Shown here in pieces: positions 14,255 to 20,961 of a stretch of 20,961 nt of DNA. This DNA comes from Lentimicrobiaceae bacterium. Its GTDB lineage: Bacteria; Bacteroidota; Bacteroidia; Bacteroidales; WCHB1-69. Each line of letters starts with the position of its first letter. Position 1 is the first letter of the stretch. Position numbers and translations under genes: made by a program. Below the pieces are notes generated by a model. It had not been told where the DNA came from and did not search any database. It saw only the letters and a program-made list of their open reading frames with translations. Location of the stretch: contig WQWP01000027.1 of assembly GCA_009787485.1 (NCBI GenBank), positions 1-20,961 of the forward strand, given 5' to 3'.

Positions 14255-17200
14255 TTACCATTTTCTAGATCTTTTAATGGTGGTGTTGGGCGCGATGCCT
14301 ACTTCTTCAATAGTTTGGCAATCCATCACACAACGCACGCTCAATCCGTCTGGCATTGGGGTTACGAGGTTTCTGAGGTATTCGCAGTAGTAGTGCAGGA
14401 AGAAAGCATGTGCCATTCCGGCGGATGCGTGGATAGAAGACCAAAAACCGGTAGCGCCGAACAGGTCTATGAATCTATGAGTGGCGCCATCGTAGAAACC
14501 GGCAGGAAGAGCGGTAAAGTCGTAATCGTCGGTGCCGGGAACAATCCAATAAGGAATAGATTTTAATTGTTTGGCTGGGTATGGAGCCAAACGCAACCAT
14601 TCTTCTCTGGTTGGGATGTGCCAGCCGTCGGGGCAAATGCCTTGGATGTAGGTTGCATGTGGCGGAGCGCCAACAGCCGAATGCCAATCGTATAGCAATC
14701 CGAAAATACCGGCATTTGCATCACCGTCGGGATATTGCGTGCTTTGGTAAGCGCGGGCGAATGGAACGGGAGTGATGCCGTTCGGATAGGTTTTGGTGCG
14801 CATGTTTGAGGTCCAGCACCTTCCTTCAAGGTCGGTTACGGTGTACATATTTCCTTCTACATCAATTACATTATCCGGGCAGTTGTCGCCGCACGTGAAG
14901 GAAACTGAAATAAAATGGTTTCCGGTTACATTCGTAAAGGTATAGCTTCCGCCTGCAATGGAATCCACCACATCAACGCCATCTACAATGAGTTGATATA
15001 CAGTGCATCCTAAGGCAGCCTCAAATGTAAAGGTTTGGTTGTCGCCATGATGCACCGGTGTGGTTCCCGGAGGCGTAATCGTTCCGTTAGTTCCGGCATT
15101 TGCGGTGATGGTGTAGTGGCTTGCTTCTACCGTCAACGTTAATTTAAAGACACTGTCGCAGCCGTGAATGGTACTAAGGGTATGGAAATATGTTCCTGCA
15201 TCCGTTAAGGTTTCTCCAAAGAAGTCGTAAGGCTCGTCTTCATAAATGGTGGCTGAAATTTGAGTTAGATAGGTTGGGTTGACCGTTAAGTTCATTTCAA
15301 TCACACTATCACAAGTATTCACCGCGCTAAGCGTTTCATAATGTACCCCTGCAGTTTTCAAATATCTTCCATAAAACTCCAAACTGTCTCTATCGCAAAT
15401 TGATTCTGAAAGTTTCGTAGTGTCAATAGCCATTTTAAATCTTGCCTCAATAATATGATTGTCGCGCACATCGGTAAACGTATAAGTTCCGTTTATTAGC
15501 TCTACCGGTTCTCCATCTACAAAAACCGAATCGGTTTCAAAACATGGATCGGGGATAATTGTAAAGGTTGGTTCTTCGCCGTGATTCACCGTTACAGGCC
15601 CTTCGGGATCAATGCTGCCGCCTTCGCCTGCTATGGTCGTTATAGTGTAAGACTCGGGGCAATCAGGGTTAGTGCTGTAAAGATTATCTGTATTATCGTA
15701 TATAACATCTATTCCGCTAATGCTTATCGTTCCTGCAGAAGTTCCGGAAAATATTTTAATATGTGCTCCATAAGCGCTTTGATTGGGCGTGCTCTGAATT
15801 TCTGTTTGCATAAGTGATGCAGTTACTTCGCTTTTCCCTTTCACATAAACTGCATATAAGGTAGCATCGCTTTCCGGATAAAATATAGAGCCTGCCAAGA
15901 AGAGGTCAGGCAGTATTGTTTCATTTTCTACCGGATCTGTTGCCCAGCCTGCAAAGATATAACCTATCAACCGGCACGCTTCCGAAGGTTTGGCTTCCGG
16001 AAGTATAATACCGGATTCGGGGCTTTCTTCAGTAATACACGTGTGTTCGCCTTCGAATGTTCCCGTTTCAAATTCTCCGTTGCCTGCATTGAAGCAAATG
16101 GTATAAGTGGATAATTCTTCACATGCTACATCTGTTTGGCATTGGGAGAATGGCAAGTTTTCTCCATCGCAAATTTTCCAGATGGCGGTTGTGCTGAGTT
16201 CGTTGGCAATGCTCCATGGTGTATTGTTGCTCCAGTTGCTTTCGGTGTTGTAGAAATCAAAGGAGAATAATGAGGGTAAGGATGTTGAAGCGCCATCTGC
16301 GTTATTATGAGCGTCACCGGCATCAACAGTTACACCATTCACCGATATAGCCTCATTAGCATAGTTGTGAGACAGGGTAGCGTTCGCGCTATTAAATCCT
16401 ATACGGTGAATCGTTCCGGTTCCTGATGTCGTACTAATCGAAATGTTTGCCGCTATGCAATTTTTAATGCTTGCGGTAAAACCGGAAGCGGCATGGTTTT
16501 GCCCCACAAATCCGCCAATATAGTCTGTTCCTGTTACCTCTCCGGAAGCATGGCTGTATGCGATGGAAGCGTTAGCATTATTGTATCCTGCAAATCCGCC
16601 CGCGTTGAGCGCTCCGGTTACGTTTACCGTAGCGTAGCTGTTGGCAATCTCTGCATTATTTTGTCCAACCAAACCACCGGTGTTATTACCGTTTCCGGTT
16701 ATCTCTCCGCCGGTAGCGTAACAGTTTTCGATGATAGAAGCATCGTCGTGTTGCCCCACTAAGCTACCCACATTTTGATTTCCTGTGATGCCATCTTCGC
16801 CAATTATCAGACCAATATTCCATAGTTGTGCGCCTTCATCGGTAAAGCCGAACAAGCCGATATGATCAATAGAAGGACGATTGATTCTTAAGCCGGTAAT
16901 TTTATAGCAGTCGCCGTTTATTGAACCGGTAAAGCGGGTTTCGTCGTCGCCTATGGGAAACCACCATGCGCCGTTGTTATATCCTTTTTGCCCTTGATTT
17001 AAATATTCGCTCATATCATCAATATCGTTGGCTAACTTATAATGTTTGTATCTGAAGTAGTGAACCGAATCTAATTGTGCTGCCGTGCAAATCAGCCAGG
17101 GGTTTGCTACTGTTCCTGCGCCGCCGCAGAAGAAATTAGGCTTCTTGGGAGTAAACGGAGATACCCCCTGCCATTTGAAATAGGGAAGACACACCCTTTC

Positions 17201-20200
17201 ACATATTTGCCAGATATCGTTAAAATCCCATCCTGTGCCGCCGTCCCAATTGTTCCCATTGGTATAAAAATCTTCTGTTAATAGGTCGTCGAAAGCGCCG
17301 TTTGAGCCGGATTCATTATTAGGGCCTATTTTTCCGATAGCGCCCGGATTGTCGTCTCTATGTACAATCATGAGGTCGTTGGCGTAGTTATTGATTAGCG
17401 TTCCGAGCGTGCCGTCGGAGGTTGCAATACGATTAAGTTTTGCGTCTGTTTCCTGAGTAGCCGTAACCACAGCGTTAGCCGCTACGCAGTTTTTGATGAC
17501 AGGTTCTCCGGTGCTTGCATTGTGGTTTCCTGCCAAGCCGCCCACTGCGCTTACTCCGGTTATATTTCCGGCAGCGTAGCAATAGGCGATTAAAGCATTT
17601 CCGGTGTTGTATCCTACCAAACCGCCGACACTGGTTCCGGTTCCGGTTACATTTCCTGTAGTGTAGCAATTTGTAATGATAGCGCTATTGTTGTATCCCG
17701 CAATTCCGCCAACATATTGTGCGCCGTTAACGCCACCGGCAGCTATTTCTACGCTCAGATACTCAATAAGCGCGCCGGCGCCGAGGTAGCCGAACAAGCC
17801 GGTATAATCGGCATCGCTGCGGTTAATAAACAAGCCGGTAATGCTGTATCCGGCGCCGTTGAGCGAGCCGGTAAACGCTTCGTCAGAGGTTCCTATGGGT
17901 AGCCAACCTGTTCCGTCTCTGTTGCTCGAAAATTCGCTAAGGTCAATATTGTTATTTAGCTTGTAATGTGCGGTCAGGTTGTTGCGTATGGCATTTAATT
18001 GTTCAGGTGTGCAGATGATATAGGGATCTATTGTGGTTCCGGAGCCGGTGCCGCAAAGGTCGGGTGCGGTTTGCGAAACTTCAATCTCCACGATCACTTT
18101 CGCCTGACGGCTTGCATCGGAAACGATCGCCGCGTTGGTCATCGTAACCTCATAGCTGCAGGGGAGAAGGAAGGTGATGAGGCCGTTATCTACTGTGTAG
18201 TTGGTGTTTTCAAGTGCTGGAGTGCCGAAGGGGGAGGAGATTACGGCATACGCCGTAATGATGTCGTTGAACTCGTTTTCGCCGGCGCCGTAGGGCACGC
18301 CGGTCGTCAGCGCAACGGCAGAAAGGGTTTGAGCGCCTAACCATTTTTGGTTGGGGTTGACAATCGTTTCCGAAATGGGATATAATTGAGAGAGCGGAAA
18401 GTGGTTGTTGTAGCACCAGAGATAGGCTAAGGCGCTGCATCCGCTCACGTTTAAGGTGGCTAATGCATTGGTGCTGCAATCTAATTCCAACAATGCCGCA
18501 TTATTCAGCATCAAGGAAGTTAAAGCATTCCCTTGACAATAGAGATAGAGTAATGAAATACATGTACTTACATCTAAAGTGGTTAATTGATTATCGTTGC
18601 AATATAAATTAAGCAATGTTGAACTTTGGCTTACATCCAAGTTGGTTACTTGTGCCGATGTGCAGTAGAAACCGGAAAACTCACAAGCGCCGGTAATCGT
18701 AACGGTGTAAGCGCCTTTTTCGGCATAGATATGGCTTACGTCTTGCAGGATGATAGGATCTCCGGTGCCCGTTAGGGTTGTTGAGAGGCTTCCATCGCCC
18801 CAGTCAACGGTGAAATTCCTGCCATTGGAGGCTACTATGGAGAAGGATTTTTCGGAGGTTTCGGCGTTCCATGTCATGGAGATGGTTTGCGGCGGGATGG
18901 GAATCGGGAAAGTAAAGGTAGCGGTTTGAATGCCGCTGGACGCCATGCCGGTTTTCCATGCCTTAGCCCTTACCGTGGTGGTGGTATCAATATTGAGTGA
19001 TGAGACGTATATAGTCGAAGTTTCGGTAGGCTCACTGCCATCTAACGTATATCGGATGATGGCGCCTTCGGTGTCGCTGTGCATGGTGAGGGAGATGGGG
19101 GCGTAGTAGGTGTTGGTGCTGTGAGAGAAAGTAACGGGAGCTACAGAAAGGAAATAGTCGGTAATGCAGATATCGTCAATATTAACAGAATGGATAGTTC
19201 CGCTTTGCGACTGTTTCGTAATTCTGATACGTGCACTTTCGGGAACATTTACGGTGAAGTTGGCTCTTTGCATGACGCTACCGCCGGCTGCCCAAGATGG
19301 TGCATTAACACTACCTACATTAGTCCACGTGGCTCCTTGATCGGTAGAGCAATCAAGATTAATCACTCCATTCTGATGGGTGCCATATGAAGCATAATCA
19401 AACATAACCGTACGTATTCCGTTGGGTCTGTCGAAACGCATTTCAACTCTGTTTAAAGCATCGTTAATATCGGAAGTGTTTCCTCTAAAGCGAATGCTTC
19501 TACCACTGGTAGAACGATCATTTGCATCGCCGGTTGTTACAACACCTGCAACGCGCCATTGTCCCCATTCATCGTTTACGTCTCGTGCCGCATAGCCAGT
19601 ACCTGTCCAAGCGCTACTTTCAAAATCTACAAATACCCCGCAGCTACGAATAAAATAGCTTGCCTCTTCTATTTCACTATCCTCCAATCCATCAGCTATG
19701 GCTATGGCTTTAATCGTTACATCGGAAACTACGGGAATTGGATTTTCATACTCTGTTGAAGCAGCAGTTGGTTCGGTATTGTCAAGCGTATAATAGATGG
19801 TAGCATTTGGCGTGGTGCAAACAATGGTTACGTTTTGTGTTTCTGTATATGTGCCTGCGGGGGGATCAAAAGTGGGGGTGGCAACCGGAGAAGTAGATTG
19901 TGTTGTTGTTACCGTAACATTATCAATAACTACCTTTGCTTGATTCCCCGCTGCACTTTCCGTACAAGCTGCCGTTGTTGAATAACTATAAAATCTTAAT
20001 ATAGCTGTTGAACAGTTGTCGAATACCTGAGGCAAATCAACTGTTATGGTTGCTCCATCTTGAGAACATGAACTTCCGTTTACTCTGTAGGGCAAGTTAG
20101 TTGCTGTCAATTCCGTAAAAGATGTTCCATTTGTAGAATAAAACACTTTCAACCAAGATACACGAGTGGTTGCTGAATTAGCTATCATTGCAGCATCAAA

Positions 20201-20608
20201 AGTCAAAGTTCCTGCTTCTGTGTCTGTAAAGTCTAACAATAAGTCTATTGCACACGCACTGCTTGTGCCTGTTGAAAGTAGCACAATTGTACCGGGAGTA
20301 TTATTAGCAGCTAACGAACCTCTTTGAAGGCCTCCGTTAGTACCAGAAGTTTGAAAAGTGGCTGTTGAAGTTGAAATTCTTATTCCATCACCAACAGTTC
20401 CGGTAGTATTAACAGCAACCGAAGACCAGAAATTTGCCCCTGTTCCGGCAGCGAAATTATCTGTCCAATTTGCTATGTCCGAAAAGTCTTCATAGAAATT
20501 TCCATTGAGCATTGGGTACGGTGTTGCCGCCCATACAGTTCCTCCAAACAGGAGAAAGCAAAATACAAACAAGCTCTTTTTTTTAAGAATTGGTAAAATC
20601 TTTTTCAT
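14255..20608 (-). CDS. Giant secreted modular protein (CHB_HEX_C, LRR, GLUG, InlB-like repeats, FISUMP)
   Basis: A 2117-residue exported protein with signal peptide 1-27 (cleaved after VWA). Modules in order: an N-terminal jelly-roll-like region (~28-235); CHB_HEX_C-type domain (~241-320, YYTLDNTEPT); a MAM/galactose-binding-like region (~322-488); second CHB_HEX_C-type domain (~489-567, RYTLDGSEPT); PKD-like part with VDWGDGS (~571-645); leucine-rich repeats (~650-760, LYCNDNQLTTLDVS); two GLUG blocks (~850-1140 and ~1160-1480), each opened by a similar CGxGxxxxPxxICTxxQL unit; an InlB B-repeat (~1498-1590, FAGWATDP); two Gly-rich 'bacterial repeat' domains (~1640-1727 and ~1829-1908); between these two TCDSV-type ~45-residue repeats (~1733-1826); and a C-terminal FISUMP domain (~1910-2098, ICPDGWHIPTREEW). 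It probably functions as a cell-surface adhesin or binding protein. No type IX sorting domain is visible at the end. Confidence 0.9.
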   Translation of the reverse strand: MKKILPILKKKSLFVFCFLLFGGTVWAATPYPMLNGNFYEDFSDIANWTDNFAAGTGANFWSSVAVNTTGTVGDGIRISTSTATFQTSGTNGGLQRGSLAANNTPGTIVLLSTGTSSACAIDLLLDFTDTEAGTLTFDAAMIANSATTRVSWLKVFYSTNGTSFTELTATNLPYRVNGSSCSQDGATITVDLPQVFDNCSTAILRFYSYSTTAACTESAAGNQAKVVIDNVTVTTTQSTSPVATPTFDPPAGTYTETQNVTIVCTTPNATIYYTLDNTEPTAASTEYENPIPVVSDVTIKAIAIADGLEDSEIEEASYFIRSCGVFVDFESSAWTGTGYAARDVNDEWGQWRVAGVVTTGDANDRSTSGRSIRFRGNTSDINDALNRVEMRFDRPNGIRTVMFDYASYGTHQNGVINLDCSTDQGATWTNVGSVNAPSWAAGGSVMQRANFTVNVPESARIRITKQSQSGTIHSVNIDDICITDYFLSVAPVTFSHSTNTYYAPISLTMHSDTEGAIIRYTLDGSEPTETSTIYVSSLNIDTTTTVRAKAWKTGMASSGIQTATFTFPIPIPPQTISMTWNAETSEKSFSIVASNGRNFTVDWGDGSLSTTLTGTGDPIILQDVSHIYAEKGAYTVTITGACEFSGFYCTSAQVTNLDVSQSSTLLNLYCNDNQLTTLDVSTCISLLYLYCQGNALTSLMLNNAALLELDCSTNALATLNVSGCSALAYLWCYNNHFPLSQLYPISETIVNPNQKWLGAQTLSAVALTTGVPYGAGENEFNDIITAYAVISSPFGTPALENTNYTVDNGLITFLLPCSYEVTMTNAAIVSDASRQAKVIVEIEVSQTAPDLCGTGSGTTIDPYIICTPEQLNAIRNNLTAHYKLNNNIDLSEFSSNRDGTGWLPIGTSDEAFTGSLNGAGYSITGLFINRSDADYTGLFGYLGAGALIEYLSVEIAAGGVNGAQYVGGIAGYNNSAIITNCYTTGNVTGTGTSVGGLVGYNTGNALIAYCYAAGNITGVSAVGGLAGNHNASTGEPVIKNCVAANAVVTATQETDAKLNRIATSDGTLGTLINNYANDLMIVHRDDNPGAIGKIGPNNESGSNGAFDDLLTEDFYTNGNNWDGGTGWDFNDIWQICERVCLPYFKWQGVSPFTPKKPNFFCGGAGTVANPWLICTAAQLDSVHYFRYKHYKLANDIDDMSEYLNQGQKGYNNGAWWFPIGDDETRFTGSINGDCYKITGLRINRPSIDHIGLFGFTDEGAQLWNIGLIIGEDGITGNQNVGSLVGQHDDASIIENCYATGGEITGNGNNTGGLVGQNNAEIANSYATVNVTGALNAGGFAGYNNANASIAYSHASGEVTGTDYIGGFVGQNHAASGFTASIKNCIAANISISTTSGTGTIHRIGFNSANATLSHNYANEAISVNGVTVDAGDAHNNADGASTSLPSLFSFDFYNTESNWSNNTPWSIANELSTTAIWKICDGENLPFSQCQTDVACEELSTYTICFNAGNGEFETGTFEGEHTCITEESPESGIILPEAKPSEACRLIGYIFAGWATDPVENETILPDLFLAGSIFYPESDATLYAVYVKGKSEVTASLMQTEIQSTPNQSAYGAHIKIFSGTSAGTISISGIDVIYDNTDNLYSTNPDCPESYTITTIAGEGGSIDPEGPVTVNHGEEPTFTIIPDPCFETDSVFVDGEPVELINGTYTFTDVRDNHIIEARFKMAIDTTKLSESICDRDSLEFYGRYLKTAGVHYETLSAVNTCDSVIEMNLTVNPTYLTQISATIYEDEPYDFFGETLTDAGTYFHTLSTIHGCDSVFKLTLTVEASHYTITANAGTNGTITPPGTTPVHHGDNQTFTFEAALGCTVYQLIVDGVDVVDSIAGGSYTFTNVTGNHFISVSFTCGDNCPDNVIDVEGNMYTVTDLEGRCWTSNMRTKTYPNGITPVPFARAYQSTQYPDGDANAGIFGLLYDWHSAVGAPPHATYIQGICPDGWHIPTREEWLRLAPYPAKQLKSIPYWIVPGTDDYDFTALPAGFYDGATHRFIDLFGATGFWSSIHASAGMAHAFFLHYYCEYLRNLVTPMPDGLSVRCVMDCQTIEEVGIAPNTTIKRSRKW

Positions 20609-20687
20609 AAGCGATATTTTTTTTTTATTTAATTAATTATTTTAAGCAACATAACTCATCGTATTCTTCTATAAATTCATTTCAGGT
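20609..20687. other. Upstream region of the giant gene
   Basis: An AT-rich 79-bp gap. Poly-A/T and AATTAATTAA words precede the giant gene start on the minus strand. A TTG (GTTATGTTGC) could be a -33 element, but no TAnnTTTG box follows it, so no promoter is called. Confidence 0.3.
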
Positions 20688-20961
20688 TTAAAAAACCTTC
20701 ATATTCTCATCTCGAATCACCACCGTATCCCCTACCTGTTTGATAACGGCAATCCCTTGGTCAATGCACTCCTGTTCTAATTCCGGATATAAAGCCATGG
20801 AAGCCAGCGCCAAATAAATTTTAAAATCTTTATAATCAGGGCATAGTATTCTAAAAGTTCTTGCTTGATCAATTACTTTGGGAATATCATTTTTATGCGC
20901 TTTATACTTTACTTCGATAATAGCTACATAATTATCATTATACATTACAATATCATACTCA
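20688..20961 (-). CDS. PD-(D/E)XK-like conserved protein, 5' end cut by window edge
   Basis: The frame stays open to the window edge: EYDIVMYNDNYVAIIEVKYK precedes the rest, so the ATG at 20945 is internal and the gene continues upstream. EYDIV...VAIIEVKYK fits the D-(x)n-ExK nuclease-like core of a family common in Bacteroidetes. The visible C-terminus (KIYLALASMALYPELEQEC, then GIAVIKQVGDTVVIRDENMKVF) is the conserved end of that family, often encoded with a coiled-coil N-terminal half. The biochemical role is not established. Confidence 0.75.
   Translation of the reverse strand, partial: EYDIVMYNDNYVAIIEVKYKAHKNDIPKVIDQARTFRILCPDYKDFKIYLALASMALYPELEQECIDQGIAVIKQVGDTVVIRDENMKVF

Overview
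The window looks like a chromosomal segment from a Bacteroidetes bacterium, probably order Bacteroidales. Supporting signs are the HisRS and TyrRS types, a TlpA/DUF4369-type envelope thioredoxin protein, GG-Bacteroidales-type peptide precursors, a very long GLUG/FISUMP surface protein, repeated matches to the Bacteroidetes -7 promoter box (TAnnTTTG, here TATTTTTG) and the absence of clear Shine-Dalgarno sequences. Base composition is uneven: 5.2-8.3 kb is strongly AT-rich, while the giant gene and tyrS are richer in GC. No tRNA, rRNA, CRISPR array, transposase or integrase was seen.

Layout. 1-454: non-coding, with a 22-bp tandem repeat and a terminator-like hairpin. 455-1336 (+): orphan AbiEi-type antitoxin flanked by a 26-nt direct repeat. 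1413-2537 (-): AAA_14/DUF4143 ATPase. 2784-4157 (-): hisS. 4197-8340 (-): a peptide (RiPP or bacteriocin-like) locus, read in the direction of transcription as LytTR regulator, control region with 21-22-bp spaced direct repeats, two paralogous double-glycine precursors with a CxxCxCxCxC core, a terminator-like hairpin, a CPBP membrane protease fused to a TonB-C-like domain, a stray N-terminal gene fragment, and a truncated HlyD exporter subunit. 8017-8188: a 172-bp imperfect palindrome in front of the regulator. 8364-9113 (-): SpoU/TrmH RNA methyltransferase. 9299-12129 (+): thioredoxin-fold lipoprotein-like/envelope protein overlapping tyrS by 4 bp. 12130-14039 (-): TPR protein and Uma2-family protein. 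14068-14243 (-): broken RelE/YafQ-type toxin. 14255-20608 (-): 2117-residue secreted modular protein. 20688-20961 (-): partial PD-(D/E)XK-like protein running off the edge.

The most interesting part is the peptide locus. A LytTR regulator, two Cys-rich precursors with matched 79-residue starts, an intramembrane protease and part of an exporter form a coherent export or natural-product cassette. However, the maturase and peptidase-ABC transporter expected for such a locus are absent, and the HlyD N-terminal half is missing exactly at a short dispersed repeat. This looks like a deletion scar, so the locus is either decayed or depends on parts encoded elsewhere.

A second theme is short low-complexity repeats (TACGAATTACGA, CATACCTCATACC, CACAGAG and CTTTTCTCC words) lying inside coding sequence in three genes. 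In one gene they supply most of the signal peptide and can pair with a purine tract in the 5' leader. Two toxin-antitoxin loci are broken or incomplete (AbiEi without AbiEii; a RelE-like gene with an internal deletion).
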